Notes: generated from the letters alone by a model not told the origin. Numbered from the stretch's first letter, positions 44,009 through 52,950 are shown. The stretch: 64,000 bases of DNA from Novispirillum itersonii subsp. itersonii ATCC 12639 (GCF_000381985.1 NZ_KB907340.1:248001-312000); one strand, 5' to 3'. Numbers and translations: made by a program.

Positions 44009-45436
44009 TTAAATCTCAGGGGTGTCAGTCTCTGCCCGGTATCGGGCCATGAAGGTTTGTCCCTGCGGGACCGGCATCACCCGGTGACGGGTCCAGTCTT
44101 CTGCAAACGGCAGGCGGGTCAGGAAGCCGGTTTTCCGCCCCATCATCCGCAGGCCAAGCGCAGCAGCCCGGGTTGCCAGTCGCCACAGGGCAGGACGGGT
44201 AGCAAACCACCGGTAAACCCGCAAGCCCAGACGGGTCCGGCCGGGGGGAAGATGGCGGGAAAATTCCTGTTCTCGCCAGTGGCGCAGGAGTTTCGGTAGT
44301 GGGATCCGCATGGGGCAGACCGCTTCGCAACGCCCGCACAGTGTCGAAGCATTGGGCAGGGGGGCTGCTTCTTCGATACCGATCAGGGCAGGGGTCAGTA
44401 CAGACCCGATCGGGCCGGGATAAACCCAGCCATAGGCATGGCCGCCAATTGCCCCGTAGACCGGACAGTGATTCATGCAGGCCCCGCAGCGGATGCAGCG
44501 CAGCATTTCTTCAAACTCTGTCCCCAGCAGACGGGACCGGCCATTGTCGAGCAGAACAACATGGAAGTGTTCCGGCCCGTCGGGATCACCGGGGCGACGC
44601 GGCCCGGTGGAGAATGACGTGTAGCTGGAGGCTTCCTGCCCGGTCGCCGAGCGGGCCAGAAGCCGCAGCAGCAGGGCGGCATCTTCCAGCGTCGGGACAA
44701 TTTTCTCCAGACTTGCCAGAACCACATGCACCTTTGGCAGCAGTTGGGTCAGATCGCCGTTGCCTTCGTTGGTGACGATAACAGTGGATCCGGTTTCTGC
44801 GATCAGAAAATTGGCACCGGTGATTCCCACATCGGCGGCGAGAAATTTATCACGCAGTACGGCCCGTGCCTCATCCAGCAGCTGACGCGGTTCACTCAAA
44901 GGGCGGTCAGCGGGCAGGTGGGTGTGGGTCGCCCTGAATGCATCCGCCACCATTTCTTTCTGCACATGGATTGCCGGGGCGATGATGTGGCTGGGGGGCT
45001 CGTTGCGCAGCTGAATGATGTATTCCCCCAGATCGGTCTCGACCGGGGTAATGTCGTGATCAGCCAGATAGGCATTCAGTCCGATCTCTTCCGAGATCAT
45101 CGACTTTCCTTTGGTCACGGTGCGGGCATTGTGATCGCGGCAGATCGACAGCACGATTTCCCGTGCTTCGGCGGCATCCCGTGCCCAGTGAACCACCCCG
45201 CCAGAGGCTTCGACCGCGGTTGCGAAAGTCTCGAGATAAAAGTCGAGGTTTTCGAGAACGTGATTTTTCAGATCCCGGCCCTGATCGCGCAGGGTTTCAA
45301 ATTCCGGAAGCTTTTCTGCTGCCTGTGCCCGGCGGACCCGGAAGCCGACCTTCAGTTTTTGCAGGGGCTGACGCAGCGTGGCGTCATTCAGGGCCGCGCG
45401 GGCGTTATCCTTGAACTGGCGGGTGGTCGACTGCAT
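44009..45436 (-). CDS. lutB: Lactate utilisation iron-sulfur protein LutB
   Basis: A 475-residue protein with an N-terminal LUD domain (ITGANFLIAETGSTVIVTNEGNGDL) and a C-terminal double ferredoxin region. Two [4Fe-4S] motifs are visible: CIRCGACMNHCPVYG and LCGRCEAVCPMRIP. This is the LutB/LldF layout. It transfers electrons from lactate oxidation together with LutA and LutC. The ATG overlaps the lutA stop (TGATG). The length is normal for the family. Confidence 0.95.
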   Translation of the reverse strand: MQSTTRQFKDNARAALNDATLRQPLQKLKVGFRVRRAQAAEKLPEFETLRDQGRDLKNHVLENLDFYLETFATAVEASGGVVHWARDAAEAREIVLSICRDHNARTVTKGKSMISEEIGLNAYLADHDITPVETDLGEYIIQLRNEPPSHIIAPAIHVQKEMVADAFRATHTHLPADRPLSEPRQLLDEARAVLRDKFLAADVGITGANFLIAETGSTVIVTNEGNGDLTQLLPKVHVVLASLEKIVPTLEDAALLLRLLARSATGQEASSYTSFSTGPRRPGDPDGPEHFHVVLLDNGRSRLLGTEFEEMLRCIRCGACMNHCPVYGAIGGHAYGWVYPGPIGSVLTPALIGIEEAAPLPNASTLCGRCEAVCPMRIPLPKLLRHWREQEFSRHLPPGRTRLGLRVYRWFATRPALWRLATRAAALGLRMMGRKTGFLTRLPFAEDWTRHRVMPVPQGQTFMARYRAETDTPEI

Positions 45437-46230
45437 CAGCGGGGGCCCTCCGCCTCGCCGATCGCCGGCTGGTCGGCCATATCAGCCAAAACCTCAGCCA
45501 CATGGCGGACCTTGACCGGGCTTCCTATTTTTTTCAGTTTTCCTGCCATGTTCAACAGACAGCCGACATCTCCGGCCAGCAGGGTATCGGCCCCGGTGGC
45601 GAGGATATCTGCGACTTTGTCGCTGACCATCTGATTGGAGATATCGCCGTATTTAACACAGAAGGTGCCGCCAAAGCCGCAGCACTCTTCCGGGTTGGGC
45701 AGGTCCCGGACGGTCAGCCCTTTAACCTGCGCCAGCAGGGCCCGGGGTTGAGCCTTGATCTTCAGGCGGCGCAGGCCGGTACAGCTGTCATGATAGGCGA
45801 CAGCCCCGTCCAGACGGGCGGAGATCCCTTCAAACCGCATCACATCAGCGAGGAAGCTGGTCAGTTCCCAGGTTTTTTCAGCCAGTGCGGTGGCCCGGCC
45901 CTGCCAGTGCGCGTCACCATCCAGAACTGCCGGATAGTCTCTCAGCATTCCACCGCAGGATCCTGAAGGCAGGACCACATAATCGAATGTCTCAAAGGCG
46001 GCGATGGTGGCTTTGGCAATTGCCTGTGTGGTCGGTCTGTCCCCGGAGTTCCAGGCCGGTTGTCCACAGCAGGTCTGAGCGTCAGGCACCGAGACCCGGC
46101 ACCCGGCCTGTTTCAGCAGTTTCAGGCTCGCGAAGCCGACGCCGGGGCGATAGACATCGGCAAGGCATGTCACGAACAGACCGACATGCGGCTGGGATGC
46201 CGCCTTGGTGGGGAAGGGTGCCTGAGGCAT
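45436..46230 (-). CDS. lutA: Lactate utilisation protein A (CCG-domain Fe-S protein)
   Basis: A 264-residue protein of the LutA/YkgE family with two cysteine-rich CCG domains: TCCGQPAWNSG in the first half and EECCGFGGTFCVKYGDIS in the second. VGLFVTCLADVYRPGVGFASLKLL is the usual N-terminus. With LutB and LutC it oxidises L-lactate to pyruvate. It is the first gene of the operon lutA-lutB-unknown-lutC-smr. No LutR-type GntR regulator is adjacent. Confidence 0.93.
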   Translation of the reverse strand: MPQAPFPTKAASQPHVGLFVTCLADVYRPGVGFASLKLLKQAGCRVSVPDAQTCCGQPAWNSGDRPTTQAIAKATIAAFETFDYVVLPSGSCGGMLRDYPAVLDGDAHWQGRATALAEKTWELTSFLADVMRFEGISARLDGAVAYHDSCTGLRRLKIKAQPRALLAQVKGLTVRDLPNPEECCGFGGTFCVKYGDISNQMVSDKVADILATGADTLLAGDVGCLLNMAGKLKKIGSPVKVRHVAEVLADMADQPAIGEAEGPR

Positions 46231-46303
46231 GCTGCTGATTTCCAGATGGCCGGGACGTCAAGCCCTTACCATAGCAGGGTGGCCGGACCCTGAGAACAGT
46301 CAG

Positions 46304-46329
46304 ACGGGCCTGACTGCTGTCAGGCCCGT
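46304..46329 (-). terminator. Hairpin after mltA
   Basis: An 11-base perfect inverted repeat (ACGGGCCTGAC-TGCT-GTCAGGCCCGT) lies between the mltA stop and the lutA start. There is no T-run on the minus strand. It probably separates the two transcription units. Confidence 0.5.
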
Positions 46330-46363
46330 TGAAAGAAATGAGGTAACGTGAAGGAAGGAGGCG

Positions 46364-47509
46364 CTAGCTGGTCGGGCGGCGGCTTTTGGGAAGCAGCAGA
46401 TACCAGCGTCCGGTGCTTTTCATCCGTCCGGCTTTTTCCAGTGCCTGCTCCCCGGAGCCCCAGAAGAAGTCGCCGCGGACCACCCCTTTAATTGCACTGC
46501 CGACGTCCTGCGCCAGCATCAGGCGGCGCAGCGATTCCCCGTCAGGATCGACGGTATCCAGCCAGATCGGAATGCCGAGCGGGACAAACCGGGTGTCTAC
46601 CGCCAGCGAGCGTTTGGTGGTTAACGGCACCCCAAATGCCCCGACCGGCCCATCCCCGTTAATACGCCGGAAGAAGATATAGCGGGGGTTTTCCCGCATG
46701 ATTGAGGTGGCCTGTCCCGGGTTCCGTTTCAGCCAGTCCCGGATGTAGGGCATGGTGGTCTGGCCGGGGCCAAGGAGACCCCGGTCGAGCATGATCTTGC
46801 CCAGCCCCTTAAAGGTCATACCGTTGTTACCGGCATACCCGACACGCTCAACGGTACCATCGGACAGGGTGATGCGTCCTGATCCCTGAATATGCAGGAT
46901 ATGCACATCCACCGGGTCTTCTGCCCAGAACAGCACCGGGGCCTTGCCATCCAGTGCGCCGGTTTCAATCGCGGCGCGGTCCGGCAGGTTGGTGGTGGAT
47001 TTCGGCATGCCGTGGATCGGCACTGTGCAGCTGGCGGTGCGGGTCCGGCAGCCGCGCAGCTCGGCTTCGTAATAGCCGGTGAAGGTGCCGCTGTCCCCGC
47101 CGTTGTCCCCTTGTACCATGTAGGGGTCAAGATTGGCCTCGAAGAAGGCGCGGGCATCCGATGCCGATCCGGTGCCCGAGGGAAAACGCCGCTTCATCGC
47201 TGTGCAGAGGGCCTGCCAGTCTCCGACAGAGCCGGTGATGGTAAAATCCCCCAGCCACTTTTTAGGGTTCGGCTGTTTGGAAAACGCTTCGCACGATCGG
47301 GCAAAAGCGGGCAGGGCTTCATTCTGCTGATCCCGTCCCCAGCCGGGCAGGGCGTCATAGCTGATCGGAATCAGCGAAAGTCCCCCGCTGGCAGAGGGGG
47401 ACCGGCTGGAGGATGTATCAGTGCTGGTGCCGCAGGCCGCAAGCAGAGACGCCCCGGCGACCAGCGACAGCAGACGGATTTTAACGGCAGGTCTCACCGG
47501 TCCCCTCAT
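46364..47509 (-). CDS. mltA: Membrane-bound lytic murein transglycosylase A
   Basis: A 381-residue lipoprotein. The lipobox LAAC places the lipidated Cys at residue 26. The MltA domain (GTFTGYYEAELRG) and the C-terminal 3D domain with MLAQDVGSAIKGVVRGDFFWGSGEQA (catalytic and conserved Asp residues) are complete. It cuts peptidoglycan glycan strands to anhydro ends at the outer membrane. The start overlaps the Tim44-gene stop by four bases; this pair next to secB is standard in alphaproteobacteria. Confidence 0.95.
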   Translation of the reverse strand: MRGPVRPAVKIRLLSLVAGASLLAACGTSTDTSSSRSPSASGGLSLIPISYDALPGWGRDQQNEALPAFARSCEAFSKQPNPKKWLGDFTITGSVGDWQALCTAMKRRFPSGTGSASDARAFFEANLDPYMVQGDNGGDSGTFTGYYEAELRGCRTRTASCTVPIHGMPKSTTNLPDRAAIETGALDGKAPVLFWAEDPVDVHILHIQGSGRITLSDGTVERVGYAGNNGMTFKGLGKIMLDRGLLGPGQTTMPYIRDWLKRNPGQATSIMRENPRYIFFRRINGDGPVGAFGVPLTTKRSLAVDTRFVPLGIPIWLDTVDPDGESLRRLMLAQDVGSAIKGVVRGDFFWGSGEQALEKAGRMKSTGRWYLLLPKSRRPTS

Positions 47510-48213
47510 GCCTCCGGGGTGGCCGTTGTCACCAGCGCCCAGTTGGGATCGCCGGAAGACAAGGTGCGGGAGAAGGTCCAGTCATCGGTCAGGCGGACGG
47601 TTTCAGTCTGGCTGCCGTCGATCACCGCCCCGTCCCGGTCATGCAGAACCGAGATCTGGTCAGTTTCAAAACGCACCGTCACCGATGCCACATCGCCGGT
47701 CAGGCTGGCAGCGACAAACGACAGACCCCGCATGGCGTCGATTTCCGTGGTCAGCTGTTCCCCCCGGCTTTCGCGGTCGGTGATTGCGGCTTCAAAATTC
47801 CGGTAGACAGCATCGCCCAGCAGCGGGCGCAGGGTGGCACGGTCCCCGGCAGCAAAGGCGGTCAGGATCATTTCAAAGGCCCGGCGGGCCCCGCCAAGGA
47901 AGCTGTCGGGATCGAACGAAGGGTCCGCCATGGTGATCCGGGTCAGGCCTTCTGCTGCCGGACCTTCCGGGATCACCGGGGTCTGCGGGGCAACCGGGCG
48001 GCGGCTGCTGAGGTCAACCACGTTGCCACCGGTACCGGCCTGAGCCGGGGTGGTGCTTTCACCATCCTGCTGCTGGCGGTTGAGGCCATAGGGATCGCGC
48101 GGTGGGGTCTCGCTGCCATTCCGGCGTCCGAGGACACTGCGCAGGCGCAGGATCAGGAATCCGGCCACCAGTCCGAGGAAGATGATATCGATGAACTGAA
48201 TGCTCTGGCCCAT
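47506..48213 (-). CDS. Tim44-like domain protein
   Basis: A 235-residue inner-membrane protein. One N-terminal helix (SIQFIDIIFLGLVAGFLILRLRSVLG) is followed by a polar linker and a C-terminal Tim44-like domain (about 100-235; FLGGARRAFEMILTAFAAGDRATLRPLL, then IDAMRGLSFVAASL and TVRLTDDWTFSRTLSSGDPNW). It is the bacterial relative of mitochondrial Tim44 (TimA); a role in envelope assembly is presumed. Divergent from fxsA-secB. Confidence 0.92.
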   Translation of the reverse strand: MGQSIQFIDIIFLGLVAGFLILRLRSVLGRRNGSETPPRDPYGLNRQQQDGESTTPAQAGTGGNVVDLSSRRPVAPQTPVIPEGPAAEGLTRITMADPSFDPDSFLGGARRAFEMILTAFAAGDRATLRPLLGDAVYRNFEAAITDRESRGEQLTTEIDAMRGLSFVAASLTGDVASVTVRFETDQISVLHDRDGAVIDGSQTETVRLTDDWTFSRTLSSGDPNWALVTTATPEA

Positions 48214-48390
48214 AGCGTCCCTGACGTGTCACTCTTGAAAGGTGAAAAGACATCCCCGACCTTAACACAGTCCGCTTTTGAACCGTAAGGCTGTCTGACG
48301 CCGGGATAGGCGGACAGTTACAGTGCCGCGGCAGGCTGGACGGAGACCTGTTGACTCCCTAAATAAGCCCTGACCTGTGAAAGAGCAAGC

Positions 48391-48987
48391 ATGGCCCCCC
48401 TGATTCTTACCCTTCTGATTGCCCTTCCGTTTCTGGAAATCGCTGGCTTCATTATTGTCGGCGACTGGCTGGGAACACTGCCAACCCTTGGTTTGCTGAT
48501 TTTGTCGATGTTTATCGGATCAGCACTGTTGCGGGGGCGCGGCCTTGGGGCCGTGCTGCGCAGCCGGGGCGGGCGGGACCCATCCCGGCTGATCGCCGAT
48601 CTGGGGGATACGCTGTTCCTGGCTCTGGCCGGGCTTCTTCTGCTGATCCCCGGTTTTTTCACCGATCTTCTGGCGCTGCCTCTGCTGCTGCCCCCGGTTC
48701 GGAAGGTGCTGATGGTGCTGGCCCTGCGGCGGATGACCGTTGTTGCCACCGGGGCAGCAGGATCTGGTGCGGGAGCCGCCAGTGCAGGCCCTTTCGCGGG
48801 AGGTCCTTTTGAGGGTTTCCCCCCCGCTGGTGGTGGGCAGGATATTGATGGGGAATACCGGGATGTGACCCCGCAGACCCCGCCCTCCAGGCCGTCCGGC
48901 GGGCCCGCCGGGGTGCCGCCGCTGTTGTCGCACAAGGCGAACCGTGATAGGTCTGACCAGCCTTTTAACGGAGAGCCCAACCCATGA
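48391..48987 (+). CDS. fxsA: FxsA-family membrane protein
   Basis: A 198-residue FxsA protein. FLEIAGFIIVGDWLGTLPTLGLLIL and the GDTLFLALAGLLLLIPGFFTDLLALPLLLPPVR block define the family and give three membrane helices. The tail (about 125-198) is glycine- and proline-rich. FxsA suppresses F-exclusion of phage T7 in E. coli; its normal role is unknown. Its stop overlaps the secB start (ATGA). Confidence 0.92.
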   Translation: MAPLILTLLIALPFLEIAGFIIVGDWLGTLPTLGLLILSMFIGSALLRGRGLGAVLRSRGGRDPSRLIADLGDTLFLALAGLLLLIPGFFTDLLALPLLLPPVRKVLMVLALRRMTVVATGAAGSGAGAASAGPFAGGPFEGFPPAGGGQDIDGEYRDVTPQTPPSRPSGGPAGVPPLLSHKANRDRSDQPFNGEPNP

Positions 48988-49466
48988 CCGATACCGATAC
49001 CACCGGACAGGAAGAACAGGGTCTGCCGCCCATCGTGATGCAGGGGCAGTACATTAAGGACCTGTCGTTCGAAGTTCCGAACAGCCCGGAAATCTTCCGT
49101 AAGATGGATGGGGCGCCGGAGATTCCGATCTCGGTGGATGTTAAGGCCCGCCAGCTTGGCGGCAACGTGTTTGAAGTGGTTCTGCACTTCAACATCGAAG
49201 GTAAAGTGCAGGATGAAACCGCTTTCATTCTGGAACTGGCCTATGGGGCTGTCGTGCAGGTCAATCCGGCTGAACCGGATCACACCCAGCCGCTGCTGCT
49301 GATCGAGGCACCGCGCCTGATGTTCCCGTTTGCCCGGAACCTGATTGCCGACATCACCCGTGACGGTGGCTTCCCGCCGCTGATGCTGCAGCCGATCGAC
49401 TTTGTCGCGCTGTATCGCCTGCGGGCGCTGGAAGCCATGCAGGCTTCTCAGCAGGCTGATGTCTGA
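48984..49466 (+). CDS. secB: Protein-export chaperone SecB
   Basis: A 160-residue SecB. QGQYIKDLSFEVPNSPEIF is the family start, and YGAVVQVNPAEPDHTQPLLLIEAPRLMFPFARNLIADITRDGGFPPLMLQPIDFVALYRLR contains the SecA-binding and peptide-groove residues. The tetramer keeps precursors unfolded for SecA. It is coupled to fxsA by a four-base overlap. In many relatives it lies close to dnaQ near the origin. Confidence 0.97.
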   Translation: MTDTDTTGQEEQGLPPIVMQGQYIKDLSFEVPNSPEIFRKMDGAPEIPISVDVKARQLGGNVFEVVLHFNIEGKVQDETAFILELAYGAVVQVNPAEPDHTQPLLLIEAPRLMFPFARNLIADITRDGGFPPLMLQPIDFVALYRLRALEAMQASQQADV

Positions 49467-49484
49467 TTTCCGGGGTGAAGGACC

Positions 49485-49892
49485 GTGACCCCCTTTGGTG
49501 CGCGCCTGCGTGACCTGCGGCGGCAACGGAACCTGACCCTGACGCAAATGGCCGCCGACCTTAATGTGTCGGCGGCTTATTTGTCTGCGCTGGAACACGG
49601 CAAGCGCGGTCGGCCCGGCCCCGGACTGGTGATGGAAATCTGCGGATATTTTGGCCTGATCTGGGATGAGGCCGAGGCCCTGAAGCGTCTGGCGCTGCTG
49701 TCCCAGCCGAAAGTTACTCTCGATACTTCGGGCCTTAGTCCACGGGCTACAGGCTTTGCCAACCGGCTGGCAGAATGCCTGCGTCACCTTGATGATGAGG
49801 CGATTGCCGCCTTGGATGAGCTTCTGGTCCGGGTCCGTCCGATGCGGACACAGAGCCGGAAGGGGCGGCGGTCCGACCGGTTTTCCGGCTGA
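49485..49892 (+). CDS. Small XRE-family helix-turn-helix protein
   Basis: A 135-residue protein with a Cro/C1-type helix-turn-helix at about residues 4-60 (FGARLRDLRRQRNLTLTQMAADLNVSAAYLSALEHGKRGRP). The rest is a helical tail that includes FANRLAECLRHLDDEAIAALDELLVRV. It starts with GTG preceded by AAGG, 18 bases after secB, so it is probably in the fxsA-secB operon. The phrase SAAYLSALEHGKRGRPGPGLV is conserved in similar alphaproteobacterial proteins. Targets unknown. Confidence 0.88.
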   Translation: MTPFGARLRDLRRQRNLTLTQMAADLNVSAAYLSALEHGKRGRPGPGLVMEICGYFGLIWDEAEALKRLALLSQPKVTLDTSGLSPRATGFANRLAECLRHLDDEAIAALDELLVRVRPMRTQSRKGRRSDRFSG

Positions 49893-49899
49893 CAGGCGA

Positions 49900-51084
49900 T
49901 CAGCCTGCCGGATCAGTGACCAGAGCGGCGATCACGGCATTGAGGACCGGCATGCCCTTGGCGGTCACCCGCAATGGTGCCGTTCCGTTCAGAGACGCTT
50001 CTGCGATCAGATCTTCCCGGATCAGCAGAGCCAGCATGTCGGCATCAATGATGTCTGACAGCGCGATTCCTCCCAGCGCTTCAAACTGCGTCGGGTCGAT
50101 TCCATCGCGGAGGCGCAGGCCCATCATGACCCGCTCAATGGCTCTGTCCCGGGGGCTGACCGGATCATTGGTCCGGGTGGCGTGACCGGCAGACAGGGTT
50201 TCTTTCAGCCAGATTTCCGGGGCCCGGTGCTGGCGGGTGGCATAATCGATGCCCTTCTCGCAGATCCGTCCGTGGGCGCCGGGGCCAATGCCGACGTACT
50301 CCCCGCCGCGCCAGTACAGCAGATTGTGGCGGCTTTCTTCCCCCGGCCGGGCGTGGTTGGAGACTTCATAGGCAGGCATTCCGGCCTTTTCCATTTCCTC
50401 CTGCGTCACATCCCATAGAGCAATGGCGAGATCATCGTCGGGAATGTGGAAGCGTCCGGCGGCATGATCGAGGTAAAACCGCGTCCCTTCTTCGATGGTC
50501 AACTGATACAGCGACAGATGCCCGGCAGACGCCAGCGGCAACGCCCGGCGCAGCTCCGCTCGCCAGTCTTCCGGGGTTTGCCCCGGACGGGCGTAGATCA
50601 GGTCGAAGGAAAACCGCGAGAACAGAGCTGCAGCGGACTCAATCGCCCGCAAGGCTTCTTCCCGATCGTGGCGACGGCCTAGAAAGACCAGTGCATCCTG
50701 ATCAAGGGCCTGTACTCCGAGCGAGACCCGGTTGACCCCGGCATCGCGGAACGCACGGAATTTATCCCGGTCGACAGCCCCCGGATTAGCCTCCAGCGTG
50801 ATTTCAATATCGTTGGCTGTCGGCCAGTGCCGCCGGGCACGCTCAATCAGCGCGGCTGTGGTTTCCGGGGCCATCAGAGACGGCGTGCCCCCGCCGAAGA
50901 AGATCGATGTCAGGATCCGGTCGGGGGTGCGGGCCGCATAATGATCCAGTTCGGTCAGCAGGGCCCGCCGCCATGCCTGATGGTCAATGCGGTCTGCGAC
51001 ATGACTGTTGAAGTCACAGTACGGGCATTTCGACAGGCAATAGGGCCAGTGGATATAGAGACCAAACATCGGATCACAGCTCAT
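49900..51084 (-). CDS. hemW: HemW haem chaperone (radical SAM, HemN-like)
   Basis: A 394-residue radical-SAM protein. The cluster motif CLSKCPYC gives Cys16, Cys20 and Cys23 right after LYIHWPY, as in HemW; the N-terminal extension with further HemN residues is missing, so it is not an oxygen-independent coproporphyrinogen oxidase. SIFFGGGTPSLM and VNRVSLGVQALD follow. HemW hands haem to respiratory enzymes. In many relatives it follows rdgB; here it lies between the secB operon and qor. Confidence 0.92.
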   Translation of the reverse strand: MSCDPMFGLYIHWPYCLSKCPYCDFNSHVADRIDHQAWRRALLTELDHYAARTPDRILTSIFFGGGTPSLMAPETTAALIERARRHWPTANDIEITLEANPGAVDRDKFRAFRDAGVNRVSLGVQALDQDALVFLGRRHDREEALRAIESAAALFSRFSFDLIYARPGQTPEDWRAELRRALPLASAGHLSLYQLTIEEGTRFYLDHAAGRFHIPDDDLAIALWDVTQEEMEKAGMPAYEVSNHARPGEESRHNLLYWRGGEYVGIGPGAHGRICEKGIDYATRQHRAPEIWLKETLSAGHATRTNDPVSPRDRAIERVMMGLRLRDGIDPTQFEALGGIALSDIIDADMLALLIREDLIAEASLNGTAPLRVTAKGMPVLNAVIAALVTDPAG

Positions 51085-51111
51085 GTCGGTAAATCGGGGG
51101 CGAAAAGCAAA

Positions 51112-51139
51112 CCCCGGTGTTTCACGTGAAACACCGGGG
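51112..51139 (-). terminator. 28-bp perfect palindrome containing parS site 2, terminator-like for qor
   Basis: The 16-bp parS TGTTTCACGTGAAACA (51,118-51,133) is extended by CCCCGG and CCGGGG into a 28-bp perfect palindrome. On the minus strand it follows the qor stop by 24 bases and is trailed by TTTGCTTTT, the layout of an intrinsic terminator. It can thus serve both ParB binding and transcript ending; the dual use is inference. Confidence 0.8.
51118..51133. other. parS centromere site 2 (between qor and hemW)
   Basis: A perfect 16-bp parS sequence in an intergenic gap, about 23 kb right of oriC. It forms the core of a larger palindrome. Confidence 0.95.
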
Positions 51140-51163
51140 AGGGCAGTGGGGGGAGGGAACTGT

Positions 51164-52144
51164 TTAGACGGTCAGAACGGTCGAGCCGGTGGTGGCCCGG
51201 CTTTCCAGGGCTTCGTGGGCGCCCCGTGCATCGGTCAGGGCAAACGTTTGTCCAACTTCGATTTTCACGGCACCGCTGGCGACAACCGAGAACAGGTCGG
51301 CAGCGCCTTCTTCCAGTTCCGTCCGGTTGGCGGTGTAGTGGGCCAGTGTCGGGCGGGTCAGGAACAGGGATCCCTTCTGGCTGAGGGTCAGCGGGCTGAC
51401 ATCCGGAACCGGGCCGGAAGCATTGCCGAAGGTACACATCAGGCCGCGGGGGGCCAGACAATCAAGGGACTTCTCAAACACCGTTTTGCCAACACCATCA
51501 TAAACCACCGGCACGCCTTTGCCGTCGGTGATCTCTTTCACCCGGCTGACGAAATCTTCGCGGGTATAAATCACCGGATGATCACAGCCATGGGCACGGG
51601 CCAGCTCGGCTTTTTCATCGGTGCTGACTGTGCCGATCACGGTGGCCCCCAGAGCTTTCAGCCACTGACAGGCGATCAGCCCGACGCCACCGGCGGCGGC
51701 ATGGAACAGAACAGTCATCCCCGGCTCGACCTTAAACAGCCGACGGATCAGATACTGGACGGTCAGGCCGCGCAGCATCATCCCGGCGGCCTGCACATCG
51801 GTAATGGCATCCGGGACTTTCACCAGGCCGGCGGCAGGCATCACCCGGGCGGAGGCATAGCCGCCGATCGGGCCAGTACCGTAGGCCACGCGGTCACCGG
51901 CTTGCAGGCCGTCAACGCCTTCGCCAACGGCTTCGATGATGCCGCAGCCTTCAAGGCCAAGACCATTCGGCAGCCCCCCCGGAATGGGATACAGGCCTGA
52001 GCGGTGATAGGTGTCGATATAGTTCACGCCGCAGGCGCTCTGGGCCAGTCGCACCTGACCGGGCCCGGGGGCTCCGACAGAGGCGGTCTCAACCCGCAGG
52101 ACGTCCGGGCCACCGGTTTCGTGAAGACGGATTACGGTGCTCAT
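51164..52144 (-). CDS. qor: NADPH:quinone oxidoreductase, zinc-free MDR family
   Basis: A 326-residue medium-chain reductase. GVNYIDTYHRSGLYP and LGLEGCGIIEAVGEGV mark the quinone-oxidoreductase branch, and LFHAAAGGVGLIACQWLKALGATVIGTVST is the NADPH site. The zinc ligands of alcohol dehydrogenases are absent. It reduces quinones and other electrophiles one electron at a time. ATG 52,144 was chosen; the longer frame to 52,390 overlaps ogt and is not family-like. Confidence 0.92.
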   Translation of the reverse strand: MSTVIRLHETGGPDVLRVETASVGAPGPGQVRLAQSACGVNYIDTYHRSGLYPIPGGLPNGLGLEGCGIIEAVGEGVDGLQAGDRVAYGTGPIGGYASARVMPAAGLVKVPDAITDVQAAGMMLRGLTVQYLIRRLFKVEPGMTVLFHAAAGGVGLIACQWLKALGATVIGTVSTDEKAELARAHGCDHPVIYTREDFVSRVKEITDGKGVPVVYDGVGKTVFEKSLDCLAPRGLMCTFGNASGPVPDVSPLTLSQKGSLFLTRPTLAHYTANRTELEEGAADLFSVVASGAVKIEVGQTFALTDARGAHEALESRATTGSTVLTV

Positions 52145-52196
52145 CAGGCTGTTTCCTCGTGATTTTGAAAGGGGGGCGGAGGAAGGAACGCGATGC

Positions 52197-52649
52197 TCAG
52201 GCCAGCAGGGCTTTTTCCAGTTGCAGCAGGGTGCGTTTGGTTTCCACACCATCAAGGCCGGAGTAACCGCCAAGGCTGCCGTGGCTGCCGAGGATACGGT
52301 GGCAGGGAATGATGATCGGGATCGGGTTTCGTCCGCAGGCCAGACCGACGGCGCGGGGGCTCGTGCCCAACTGGTTTGCCACTCCGCCATAGGTCAGGGT
52401 CTGACCGTAGGGAATCGCAGACATCACCTCCCACACTTTTTTCTGGAATGCGGTGCCGGGGGGAGACAGGGGGAGATCAAAGACGGTCAGTTTCCGGTCG
52501 AAATAGGCATCGACCTGATCGCGGGCTTCTGTCAGCAGCGGGGTCTCTTCATTCCCCATCCCCCAGCCCCAGTCCAGTGACAGGATGGCACCGTCCTCTT
52601 CCGTCAGGGTCAGGGCGCCAAGCGGGCTGTTGAAGGAAAGCTGTGGCAT
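52197..52649 (-). CDS. ogt: Methylated-DNA--protein-cysteine methyltransferase
   Basis: A 150-residue suicide DNA-repair protein. The acceptor Cys116 is in IIIPCHRILG, preceded by the helix-turn-helix YGQTLTYGGVANQLGTSPRAVGLACGRNP with the arginine finger. It removes O6-methyl groups from guanine. The N-terminal domain is of normal short length, and no Ada-type regulatory domain is present. It is 52 bases upstream of qor on the same strand. Confidence 0.94.
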   Translation of the reverse strand: MPQLSFNSPLGALTLTEEDGAILSLDWGWGMGNEETPLLTEARDQVDAYFDRKLTVFDLPLSPPGTAFQKKVWEVMSAIPYGQTLTYGGVANQLGTSPRAVGLACGRNPIPIIIPCHRILGSHGSLGGYSGLDGVETKRTLLQLEKALLA

Positions 52650-52950
52650 GAAGGGGACGTCCTTTCTGATAAAAGGCGGCGATCCAGCGGACCGGGCAAC
52701 AGAGATGGGGTGGATATGATTTCCAGCCTAGAGGCTTTTTCGTCTGCCGACAATCTGATGTCCTGTTACCCCCAGAGACGCAGGGGCCTGAAAGAAGGCG
52801 GCCGGAGGGGGGGAGAGGGCACTCGAGGCGGATATCCGGTTGACGGTTGCCACTGTTTCAGCCCTGCCTTACCTTGAGTGAGTTGCCTGATATGGGATTG
52901 TCCGGGGATCTGGCCCGGTCAGACGCAGGCGTTGCGTCCGGAGATGTCCG
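52650..52950. other. Intergenic region between divergent ogt and a DUF6489 gene
   Basis: A 301-base gap. I see no convincing gene, terminator or riboswitch; it contains a purine-rich stretch near 52,800. It presumably holds the two divergent promoters. Confidence 0.5.

Noticed and set aside
44726-45634. A 302-codon plus-strand frame antisense to lutB
   Set aside because: LutB has two intact ferredoxin motifs; the antisense product has no domain.
48318-49787. A 489-codon open frame on the minus strand
   Set aside because: It runs antisense through fxsA, secB and the XRE gene, all of which have clear family matches and ribosome sites. Its product is Arg/Pro/Gln-rich and has no recognisable domain.
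51083-52000. A 305-codon plus-strand frame antisense to qor
   Set aside because: Composition is shadow-like and it starts in the hemW/parS region; qor has all quinone-reductase motifs.
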